From: RGIG5612 sp045600845
GTDB taxonomy: Bacteria > Bacillota > Clostridia > Lachnospirales > Lachnospiraceae
Direction: 5' to 3'
NCBI GenBank assembly: GCA_045600845.1
Contig: JAZRYR010000051.1
Coordinates: 17,531 to 81,530 of the forward strand
DNA: 64,000 nucleotides
The first letter of the stretch is position 1, and each line of letters starts with the position of its first letter. The notes beneath the pieces are model-generated. The model saw nothing but the letters and a program-made list of their open reading frames with translations, ran no database searches and was not told where the DNA came from. The translations under genes were made by a program, and so were the position numbers. Below, piece after piece: positions 1-8,032 of this stretch.

Positions 1-2411
1 TGGCTGAGCAGATTTCCAAACTGAAGGAAATCAATTATGAACTGCTTTGTTACTTCTATTATGTGGAATGCCTGTATGAAAAAGATGAGCTTCAGGTATT
101 AAAAGCGGTCCGCAGAATTCGTGCGGCATACGAAAAGAATCCAAGTTGGAGAATTCTCTGGATTTTGATGAAAATGGATTCTTCTTATATCCATGAGCCG
201 GGATTGAAACTGGATGCCCTCTATGATTGTTTTTACGATGGCTGCTGCAGTCCGGTGATGTACCTGGAAGCTTTAGAAATCTTCCGTAAAACACCGAAAT
301 TCCTGTACGATGCTTCGGACTTTGAACTTCAGGTCCTGCTTTTCGGCGCAAAAATTGGATATATCACAGGAACCTTAAGTTCCCAATTTGCGGACCTGAT
401 ATTAGAGCAGAGCAATGTAAAACTGACAAAGATCAACTCGAGAATTGCCATTAAGGTCTTACGGATGATGTATGACCGTTTCCCAACTAGGAGTCTGTTA
501 AAAGCGCTCTGTACGCTCCTGATCCTGAACGATAACCGGGAAAACGAAAACCAGAAATATTATGGAGAGGCTATCCGGGAATATATTGATAATATACCGG
601 GCCTGTTTAATTATTATATCTATGCCATTGACCAGACGAAATATGACACCGTTCCGACCAGGGTCATGGAGTATTTTTCTGAGAATGTAGCAAAACTTGA
701 ATCCTATCAGTCGTATTTCTATGCGAATCTGATTGCCAACAAGAGAAAGCATCCGGAATACTACAGAGCCTATGTGCCGGCGATGATCGAGTATGCTGAA
801 GAACAGATTTTAAAGGGAACCATAGACGATCATCTGGCGGTTATTTACAAGGATATTCTGGAAAATAACCTGTTGACCACGAACCTGCAGAGAGGACTTT
901 TCGAGATTCTTTCTACCAAACGGATTGAATGTCATTCCGGCTGCATGACGAATGTCATGGTTCTGCATAGCGAACTGAGTATATATCAGGACATTGTTTT
1001 AAACGACGGACAGGCTCTGGTGAAAATATATTCGGGCGATGCCATTATTTTATTCAAAGACGGTGCAGGCAATATTTACCATAATGTGGATTATGAAAGA
1101 AAAGACTTACTGAATAGTCAGGAATATATTGATAAATGCATTCAGGGCGTTCCTCTGAATGATTATATGCTGTTGAAGGATACGCTGCCTCTGACCAGAG
1201 CTTATAAAGATCCGGTAGAAATCCTCCATTATCTGACTCATAACATGAATGCTTCCAGCTTCCGGGTTTCTTATGTACAGAAGATACTGAACGACACGGT
1301 CGTTTATTTCTCCAGGAATTCCAAGGAGCAGGAGGTATATGATGAACTGATTGAGTTCTTCAAATTTGACCTGGATCCGGAAATCCGAGGAAAACTGATC
1401 GGTATCATGATCGAACTTGGCCGGAATGAGGAAGCTTTTGAAGAAATCAAAAAGGGCGGATTTGAGCACGTAGAGGATCTGAGCATAGCAAAACTGGCAC
1501 ATGAAATGACGAAAAATCCGGAAACCGAAGAAGACCCGCTGCTCCTTAACATGTGCGAGCAGAGTTTTATCAAAACGACTTTTGATTCGTGCATTTTCGA
1601 GTATCTGCTGAAATATTATAATGGCCGGATTGAGGTCATGCTGGATCTTTACCGTGCAGGAAATGCTTATGGAATCGTCGATGATACTCTTCCGGAAAGA
1701 GTACTGAAACGGACCATTGAAACTGGTGAAAATTCGGAACTGGTTTCCCAGTTATTTGCAAGATATTATGAATCCGGACCGAACGAACAGCTGAAAATAG
1801 ATTATCTGGATTTCCGGGCCTATGATTATTTCTTCCATAACGAAGAACGAAATGCGGATTTCTTTAAATTTATTGGGGATGAGATGGTCAGCGGAGCAAA
1901 ATTCAAGCCGGTGACGGAGCTGGCATATTTGAAATATGAGGCGGACAAAGACATCACCAGCAATATGAAATTGCAGATCATTGAAAGAAAACTGAAGTAT
2001 TATGCCGGAAGGTCCGTTCTTATGAATGAATTCAAGGGATACGGACGATATTTTGAATTACCGACGGTATTGGCAAATTCAGTTATTATTACGAGTATCG
2101 GACATAATTCTACAGTAACATACCGTATAGCTCCGGGAGAAGAGGAACGGACGGAAAATATGAACGAAGTAATGGATGGATTCTTTGCAAAATATATTAC
2201 TTTGTTCTATGGAGAAGCTGTTACATACCGGGTGGATGAAGGCGAAGAAGTAACGGTTTCCTATGATGACCTGAATATTGTAGAAGATGAATCCCGGTAT
2301 TCGGTTATTAATTCTCTGATCAAGATGCAGCAGGAAAAAGATCTGGAGAATTTAGGAGCTGCGGTGAAAGAATATTACATAAAAAGTCAGCTGATAGACA
2401 GGTTATTTTAA
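1..2411 (+). CDS. Large helical protein of unknown function, 5' end outside window (DUF5717-like)
   Basis: The frame is open from base 3 to the TAA at 2409-2411 with no stop upstream, so the gene begins before the window and the in-frame GTG at 63 is internal. About 803 residues are visible. They are mostly predicted helix with many Tyr, Glu and Leu, resembling an irregular solenoid of helical hairpins; the last 110 residues look more beta-rich and end in a helix. There is no signal peptide or membrane segment in the visible part. The next gene overlaps by one base (TAATG), so the two are translationally coupled. I recall large Lachnospiraceae proteins beside an Hsp70-like gene and valS carrying the label DUF5717; that name is from memory and unverified. 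The function is unknown. Confidence 0.85.
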   Translation, partial: AEQISKLKEINYELLCYFYYVECLYEKDELQVLKAVRRIRAAYEKNPSWRILWILMKMDSSYIHEPGLKLDALYDCFYDGCCSPVMYLEALEIFRKTPKFLYDASDFELQVLLFGAKIGYITGTLSSQFADLILEQSNVKLTKINSRIAIKVLRMMYDRFPTRSLLKALCTLLILNDNRENENQKYYGEAIREYIDNIPGLFNYYIYAIDQTKYDTVPTRVMEYFSENVAKLESYQSYFYANLIANKRKHPEYYRAYVPAMIEYAEEQILKGTIDDHLAVIYKDILENNLLTTNLQRGLFEILSTKRIECHSGCMTNVMVLHSELSIYQDIVLNDGQALVKIYSGDAIILFKDGAGNIYHNVDYERKDLLNSQEYIDKCIQGVPLNDYMLLKDTLPLTRAYKDPVEILHYLTHNMNASSFRVSYVQKILNDTVVYFSRNSKEQEVYDELIEFFKFDLDPEIRGKLIGIMIELGRNEEAFEEIKKGGFEHVEDLSIAKLAHEMTKNPETEEDPLLLNMCEQSFIKTTFDSCIFEYLLKYYNGRIEVMLDLYRAGNAYGIVDDTLPERVLKRTIETGENSELVSQLFARYYESGPNEQLKIDYLDFRAYDYFFHNEERNADFFKFIGDEMVSGAKFKPVTELAYLKYEADKDITSNMKLQIIERKLKYYAGRSVLMNEFKGYGRYFELPTVLANSVIITSIGHNSTVTYRIAPGEEERTENMNEVMDGFFAKYITLFYGEAVTYRVDEGEEVTVSYDDLNIVEDESRYSVINSLIKMQQEKDLENLGAAVKEYYIKSQLIDRLF

Positions 2412-3682
2412 TGAGTAAACAAGGACTGATCATTGGTATCGATTATACAAGTGAATATTGTCAGGCTTGCTACTATTCCCGACGTCATGAATGTCCGGAA
2501 TCCATTGTTTCCGGCACAGAGGAAATGCGTTACCGGATTCCGACGGCGTTAAGCTTTGATTCTGATAACAGAAAATGGCTGATCGGACAAGCGGCCATTG
2601 ATTATGCGAAAGAAAAGGAAGAGTATCTGTTCCAGGACCTGCTTGCAAATGTAGCAGAGAAGGAAAAATGTATTATCAATAATCAGGAATACACCTACAT
2701 TCAGCTTCTGGCAATTTATTTTGGAAAGCTGATTGAGCTGATTCAGCTTACTACCTCGGTGATGGCAGTAGAAAATATTACCATAAACCTGAGGAGAATT
2801 GATCATGAAGTAAAGCAGACGATTCTGGATGCATTCGCTCTTTTGAAACTTCCGGCCAGCAAAATTAAACTCCAGTCCTGCGCAGAAAGTTTTGCTTATT
2901 ATGTATTAAACGAAGAGAAGGAACTGTGGGAAAAGGGCGCTCAGTTGTTTGATTTTTCTGCCGATGGCTTTTTTGAGAAGCAGCTGTCCGTGCAGAAGGG
3001 GGCGGAAAACGAAGAGTATGTTTACATCTATGAAGATGAGCATAACGATGGATTTTTTATCAGTGACAACGAAGCCTCCCGGGAACAGATGGACGAAAAA
3101 CTGGATTCTTTGTTCTTGGAAGTGATTGATGAAAATCCGGTTTCCAGCGTATTCTTTATTGGGGAAGGTTTTGAAGAAATCTGGTTTGAAAAAACGTTGA
3201 AAGATATTTCCGAGAATACCAGAGCATTTAAGGGGAATAACCTTTATGCAAAAGGCGCTTGTCTGGCGGGATTGCGAAGAAGCAAAAAAGGGTTAAAGGA
3301 TCTTTCGATTGTATGTGACGGAAGAACGAAAGTAACGATTGCAATAGAAGCCCGCTATAAAGGAAGCATGTCCATCATCAATCTGAGTAAGGCATCGGTG
3401 GACTGGTTTGATGCCGGAGTGGTTTCGGACTTTATTATTGATAATATAAAGGTGATCCGTTTTTATATTACATCGATGGTCAGTAAGGAACGGACTTTTG
3501 TGGATTTTGACATCAGTGAATTTCCTCAAAGACCGAATAAGACAACACGAATTGAAATTGAAATCCGTTATCTGAACGATTGTGAGTGTGAAATATCTAT
3601 TAAAGATAAAGGATTTGGAGAATTTTTCCCGGCCAGCGATCTTAAAATCGCAAAGAGGCTGAATATGGAAGGATACGTATAA
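2411..3682 (+). CDS. Hsp70/actin-fold-like protein, function unknown (DUF5716-like)
   Basis: The protein has 423 residues. The N-terminus (GLIIGIDYTSEYCQACYY) resembles the phosphate-1 loop of Hsp70/actin ATPases. CAESFAYYVLNEE followed by QLFDFSADGF resembles the Hsp70 stretch leading into phosphate-2. FFIGEGFEEIWFEKTL resembles the adenosine loop. The classic DLGGGTFD is replaced by DFSADGFF, so ATP hydrolysis is doubtful. The last 130 residues look like a beta-sandwich, as in an Hsp70 substrate-binding domain. The start shares one base with the upstream stop, and a TPR protein follows one base after the stop. This suggests a chaperone-like or scaffolding module. I recall the label DUF5716 for such proteins, unverified. 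Confidence 0.8.
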   Translation: MSKQGLIIGIDYTSEYCQACYYSRRHECPESIVSGTEEMRYRIPTALSFDSDNRKWLIGQAAIDYAKEKEEYLFQDLLANVAEKEKCIINNQEYTYIQLLAIYFGKLIELIQLTTSVMAVENITINLRRIDHEVKQTILDAFALLKLPASKIKLQSCAESFAYYVLNEEKELWEKGAQLFDFSADGFFEKQLSVQKGAENEEYVYIYEDEHNDGFFISDNEASREQMDEKLDSLFLEVIDENPVSSVFFIGEGFEEIWFEKTLKDISENTRAFKGNNLYAKGACLAGLRRSKKGLKDLSIVCDGRTKVTIAIEARYKGSMSIINLSKASVDWFDAGVVSDFIIDNIKVIRFYITSMVSKERTFVDFDISEFPQRPNKTTRIEIEIRYLNDCECEISIKDKGFGEFFPASDLKIAKRLNMEGYV

Positions 3683-3683
3683 A

Positions 3684-4487
3684 ATGGCTTTGCAAATCTG
3701 CGGAAAGCAGTCCCAAATTCCATATTACATCAATGAGATTGAAACGAATGTTTATTCCCTGGAAGAAATAAACTATTTTCTTTTCAATCATATTAACTTT
3801 GTCTATCGGGAGTTCTTTTCTGAGAAACTCTTTGATTTTATTGATAATGCCCTGGGACAGAGAGAAATGGCGGCCCAGCTCCGTCAGATGGCAGCGGAGG
3901 ATGCTTCGGCCCAGGACTTTGTGAAATATATCCTTTCCGAAAGTTATTACTATTCCGGACATGAACTGAGTTCTATCGCCGGAGCAGTATTAAATATAGA
4001 TAATCTGTCAGAAGCAGAACGACGCAAAATAGAGGCGGACACTTATTACAAGAATGGAAAATCGGAATCGGCCCTGAGGCTGTATTTTGAAATCCTGAAT
4101 AACATGGATACGGAGGAAATGCCGGAAACCTTTTATGCAAAGATTGCCTATTCCATTGGTGTGATTTATGCGAAATCGTTTATGAGTAAAAATGCAAATA
4201 TGTATTTTACAAAGGCTTATGAGCTTTATCCGGACCCGACCTATGCGAAAGCCTGTGTCTATATGTCCCTGGTCAATAATGACGAAGAAGAGCTTTTGAA
4301 TACGATCATCAAATTTAATTTCTCCAACGAAACTTTAGAGACCATCCGGGAACGAGTGGGCGCCCTGCGCCGGGAGATTGAGAATAGCGACGAAACGAAA
4401 GAGTTCGTCCAGAAATTGGAAAACGAAGATACGAACACAAAAATAATAGATGAATGGAAAGAAGAATACTATGAAAGAACTCGCTAA
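3684..4487 (+). CDS. Cytosolic TPR-like protein of unknown function
   Basis: The protein has 267 residues and neither a signal peptide nor a membrane helix. Residues 110-200 read as helix-turn-helix repeats of TPR type, for example YYKNGKSESALRLYFEIL and YAKSFMSKNANMYFTKAYELYP. The N-terminal 90 residues look like a J-domain- or DnaK-associated helical bundle but carry no HPD motif. GGAAGGA lies about 10 bases before the ATG. The end of the gene overlaps the chosen valS start by 17 bases. It is the third member of the set with the Hsp70-like gene and could be its adaptor. That role is inference from order and coupling only. Confidence 0.8.
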   Translation: MALQICGKQSQIPYYINEIETNVYSLEEINYFLFNHINFVYREFFSEKLFDFIDNALGQREMAAQLRQMAAEDASAQDFVKYILSESYYYSGHELSSIAGAVLNIDNLSEAERRKIEADTYYKNGKSESALRLYFEILNNMDTEEMPETFYAKIAYSIGVIYAKSFMSKNANMYFTKAYELYPDPTYAKACVYMSLVNNDEEELLNTIIKFNFSNETLETIRERVGALRREIENSDETKEFVQKLENEDTNTKIIDEWKEEYYERTR

Positions 4488-7125
4488 AACCTATAATCCA
4501 AAAGAGATTGAACAGCCTATTTATGACAACTGGCTTGAGAAAAAATATTTTCATGCGGAGCCGGATGACAGTAAAAAACCTTTTACCATCATCATGCCTC
4601 CTCCGAATATTACCGGTCAGCTTCATATGGGACATGCCCTGAACAATACGCTTCAGGATATTATTATCCGTCAGAAAAGAATGCAGGGCTACAATGCTTT
4701 ATGGCAGCCTGGCTGTGATCATGCAAGTATTGCAACCGAAGTAAAGATCATCGAGCAGCTTCGAAAAGAAGGCATCCACAAAGAAGATTTGGGCCGTGAA
4801 GGTTTCCTGAAACGTGCGTGGGAATGGAAAGAAGAATACGGCGGACGCATTGTTACCCAGCTGAAGAAAATGGGCAGCAGTGCCGATTGGGACAGAGAAC
4901 GCTTTACCATGGACAAGGGCGTTTCAGATGCTGTTCTGGAAGTTTTTGTTAAGATGTACGAAAAAGGCTGGATTTACAAAGGAACAAAAATCATTAACTG
5001 GTGTCCGAAATGCCAGACCTCGGTAAGTGATGCTGAAGTAGAACATAAAGATACGGCTGGAAAATTCTGGCACATTAATTATCCGATTAAAGGCGAAGAC
5101 CGCTTTATTGAAATCGCAACCACCCGTCCGGAAACCATGCTGGGCGATACGGCGGTTGTAGTTCATCCGGAGGATCCTAGATATCAGAGTTATATCGGAA
5201 AGACCTGTATTCTTCCACTCGTAGGAAGAGAACTGCCGATTATTGCGGACTCTTATATTGACCTGGAAGTTGGAACCGGTGCGATGAAAGTTACTCCGGC
5301 TCATGACCCGAACGACTTCGAATTAGGTAAAAAATACGGTCTGGAAGAAATCTGTGTATTCACCGATGATGGCCATATTAACGAAAAAGGCGGAAAATAC
5401 TGTGGCCTGACGACCGAACAGGCCAGAGTAAAAATAGTCGCAGATTTGGAAGAATCCGGACTGTTAGTAAAGACCCTCGATCATGAACATGCGGTAGGTT
5501 ATCATGATCGTTGCAGCACCATCATTGAGCCTATGATCAAGGAACAGTGGTTCGTTAAGATGGACGAACTCATTAAACCGGCTATCAAGGCTGTTGATGA
5601 GGGCGAAGTAAAACTGATTCCGGGAAGAATGAGTAAGCTGTATCATAACTGGACGGATAATATCCGTGACTGGTGTATTTCCAGACAGCTGTGGTGGGGC
5701 CACAGAATCCCGGCTTATTACTGCGAAGAGTGCGGAGAAATGGTTGTTTCCAAAGAGCAGCCAGAGAAATGTCCGAAGTGCGGATGCACGCATTTCCATC
5801 AGGACGAGGACTGCTTAGATACTTGGTTCTCCTCTGCCTTATGGCCGTTCTCAACTTTAGGCTGGCCGGAAAAAACGAAAGATTTAGAGTACTTCTATCC
5901 AACGGACCTTCTGATTACCGGTTACGATATCATCTTCTTCTGGGTAATTCGTATGATCTTCTCCGGATATGAGCAGATGGGCAAAGAGCCTTTCAAAGCT
6001 GTTTTATTCACCGGTCTGGTAAGAGATGACCAAGGTCGTAAAATGAGTAAATCTTTAGGAAACGGTATTGATCCTCTGGAAGTTATTGACCAGTACGGAG
6101 CGGATGCTCTTAGATTTACCTTAGCTACCGGTAACTCTCCGGGAAATGACATGCGTTTCTATTATGAGAGAGTAGAGGCAAACCGGAACTTTGCAAACAA
6201 GATCTGGAATGCTTCCCGTTTTATCATGATGAACATGCCGGAAACCGGTGTTAAGAAAGTATCGGCAGATAAATTGACCGACGCAGATAAATGGATTCTT
6301 TCCAAAGCAAATAAGCTGACAAAACTGGTTACCGAAAACTTAGATAAATACGAAATCGGTATGGCCGCAGATAAGCTTTATGAATTTATCTGGGAGGAAT
6401 TCTGCGATTGGTATATTGAAATGGTTAAGCCTCGTCTGTACGGCGAGGATGACAGCAAGGAAGCTGCTCGGTACACCTTACAGAAGGTTCTGATTATTGC
6501 CCTGAAACTGTTACATCCATACATGCCTTTCGTAACGGAAGAAATTTATACTACTCTTCAGCCTTATGTAGCAGAAGAAAATACGGAAGAGTCCATTATG
6601 ATCTCTGCTTGGCCGGAATACAGCGAAGAGTTCAACTTCGAAGAGTCCGAAAATGAAATCGAAATGATCAAAGAAGCAGTGCGTGGCATCCGTAACGGCC
6701 GTGCGGAAATGAACGTTCCATTAAGCAAGAAGGCTGCTGTTCATGTGGTAAGTAAATCGGAATCTGTTCGGGCTGCTTTCGAAAAAGGTAAGGTATTCTT
6801 TGCAACCTTAGCAAAAGCTTCCGAAGTATTCGTACAGGAAGACTTAACCGGCATTAAAGACGATGCCATGAGCGTTTCCTTAGCGGAAGCTACTTGCTAT
6901 GTTCCACTGGAAGACCTGATCGATAAAGATAAAGAAATCGAACGTTTATTAGGTGAACAGAAACGTTTAGAGGGAGAACTGAAGAGAGTAAACGGAATGC
7001 TTTCCAATCCGAACTTCATTAACAAAGCTCCGGAAACTAAGATTAACGAAGAAAAAGAAAAGAAAGAAAAATACACCAAGATGATGGAGCAGGTAACTGC
7101 CCAGCTTGAAAAAATGAAAGCTTAA
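4471..7125 (+). CDS. valS: Valyl-tRNA synthetase
   Basis: This class I aminoacyl-tRNA synthetase charges tRNA-Val with valine in the cytosol. It has 884 residues, the normal length. HMGH (residues 52-55) is the HIGH signature and KMSKS (524-528) the second ATP-site motif. The editing domain lies between, with TTRPETMLGDTAV, and a zinc-ribbon-like C-x2-C pair (YYCEECGE, CPKCGC) precedes the KMSKS half. The C-terminal 70 residues form the usual coiled-coil tRNA arm. An in-frame ATG at 4450 exists, but the family N-terminus and a GGAAAGAAG ribosome site support 4471. It is cotranscribed with three upstream genes and has no leader of its own, so there is no T-box. Its stop abuts the convergent yigZ stop. 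Confidence 0.97.
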   Translation: MKELAKTYNPKEIEQPIYDNWLEKKYFHAEPDDSKKPFTIIMPPPNITGQLHMGHALNNTLQDIIIRQKRMQGYNALWQPGCDHASIATEVKIIEQLRKEGIHKEDLGREGFLKRAWEWKEEYGGRIVTQLKKMGSSADWDRERFTMDKGVSDAVLEVFVKMYEKGWIYKGTKIINWCPKCQTSVSDAEVEHKDTAGKFWHINYPIKGEDRFIEIATTRPETMLGDTAVVVHPEDPRYQSYIGKTCILPLVGRELPIIADSYIDLEVGTGAMKVTPAHDPNDFELGKKYGLEEICVFTDDGHINEKGGKYCGLTTEQARVKIVADLEESGLLVKTLDHEHAVGYHDRCSTIIEPMIKEQWFVKMDELIKPAIKAVDEGEVKLIPGRMSKLYHNWTDNIRDWCISRQLWWGHRIPAYYCEECGEMVVSKEQPEKCPKCGCTHFHQDEDCLDTWFSSALWPFSTLGWPEKTKDLEYFYPTDLLITGYDIIFFWVIRMIFSGYEQMGKEPFKAVLFTGLVRDDQGRKMSKSLGNGIDPLEVIDQYGADALRFTLATGNSPGNDMRFYYERVEANRNFANKIWNASRFIMMNMPETGVKKVSADKLTDADKWILSKANKLTKLVTENLDKYEIGMAADKLYEFIWEEFCDWYIEMVKPRLYGEDDSKEAARYTLQKVLIIALKLLHPYMPFVTEEIYTTLQPYVAEENTEESIMISAWPEYSEEFNFEESENEIEMIKEAVRGIRNGRAEMNVPLSKKAAVHVVSKSESVRAAFEKGKVFFATLAKASEVFVQEDLTGIKDDAMSVSLAEATCYVPLEDLIDKDKEIERLLGEQKRLEGELKRVNGMLSNPNFINKAPETKINEEKEKKEKYTKMMEQVTAQLEKMKA

Positions 7126-7800
7126 TTAAAATTCGTAAGGAAGAATGTTTCCATTGTCGGAAACGAAACGAATGGAATCAAGAACTGTAACTGAGGCACA
7201 GGCATTTGTAGCCTCAGTTATTTTTTTGATAAAAGATTCTTTTACAGAATCCTCTACAGACACTTTAAAGCAGACATTGTCTGCGTAAACCGTGTCTTCT
7301 AAGGCAATATCCATCTGGCTGATGATATATTGGATTTTTCCGGAAAGGGAATAATCAGAAGTAATGGAAAGCCGGGTGCCGTCGCATACCTTTAAGGCTT
7401 TTCCTTCTTTTCCTTCGTACAGTTCTTTCACTGCCGCCTGAGCGACGCCACCATAGGCTCTTACCAGGCCGCCGGTTCCTAAAAGGACGCCGCCGAAATA
7501 ACGGGTGACAACGATGACGCAGTTTCTTAAGTTAGAGGCTAACAGTACTTCTAAGATTGGTTTTCCGGCAGTACCGGAAGGCTCCTTATCATCGGAAAAC
7601 CGTTGGATTTCGTTATTTTCGCCTACCACAAAAGCGAAACAGTTGTGACGGGCGTCCCAATACTGCTTCCGTTTTTGCTCGATATAAGCTAAGGCCTCTT
7701 GCTCCGAATGCACTTCGCAGATGGCAGCGATAAAGCGGGATTTTTTTTTCGTTAATTCTGCCTGAGCTTCCCCCAGGACAACGATTTTTTCTATAGCCAT
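7126..7800 (-). CDS. yigZ: YigZ/IMPACT family protein
   Basis: The protein has 224 residues and belongs to the UPF0029/IMPACT family. The N-terminal domain shows KKSRFIA, HNCFAFVVG, DDKEPSGTAGKPIL and VTRYFGGVLLGTGGLVRAYG, all hallmark stretches. The C-terminal domain (about 140-224) has an EF-G domain-V-like fold in the family. The biochemical role is not settled; translation- or RNA-linked functions have been proposed for relatives. A longer frame runs up to 7902, but the start at 7800 matches the conserved N-terminus and has ACGGAGGAAT directly upstream. The stop codon at 7126-7128 touches the valS stop with no base between. Confidence 0.93.
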   Translation of the reverse strand: MAIEKIVVLGEAQAELTKKKSRFIAAICEVHSEQEALAYIEQKRKQYWDARHNCFAFVVGENNEIQRFSDDKEPSGTAGKPILEVLLASNLRNCVIVVTRYFGGVLLGTGGLVRAYGGVAQAAVKELYEGKEGKALKVCDGTRLSITSDYSLSGKIQYIISQMDIALEDTVYADNVCFKVSVEDSVKESFIKKITEATNACASVTVLDSIRFVSDNGNILPYEF

Positions 7801-7843
7801 ATTCCTCCGTAATTTCACATTAGAAACACTTTTTTCTAATAAA

Positions 7844-7873
7844 ATATTACCATCTTTCGACAAGAATTTGTAA
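7844..7873 (-). promoter_or_regulatory. Candidate sigma-A promoter for yigZ
   Basis: Read on the minus strand, TTACAA (7873-7868) is separated by 18 bases from TAATAT (7849-7844), about 44 bases before the yigZ start. The match is partial, so this is a candidate only. Confidence 0.4.
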
Positions 7874-7895
7874 TAAAAAATTAAGAAGCGATTTT

Positions 7896-7924
7896 TTGAC
7901 ATTCCTTGCGTCGTGATGTATAAT
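7896..7924 (+). promoter_or_regulatory. Perfect consensus sigma-A promoter for the class A PBP gene
   Basis: TTGACA at 7896-7901, a 17-base spacer, and TATAAT at 7919-7924. Transcription would begin near 7931. That excludes the in-frame ATG at 7913 as the PBP start and supports 8033. Confidence 0.9.
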
Positions 7925-8032
7925 TTTTTATCTATGGGCTTTGGGATAAGCCTGATTGGCGAATCATTATTTTTAGAAAATACACCGAACTATAACAAAC
8001 GTTTTTGTTATTGGAAAAAGAGGATTGAATAT

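Noticed and set aside
7913..8032. N-terminal extension of the PBP from an ATG at 7913
   Set aside because: That codon lies upstream of the -10 box of a perfect promoter, and the family N-terminus begins with the Lys-rich tail after 8033.
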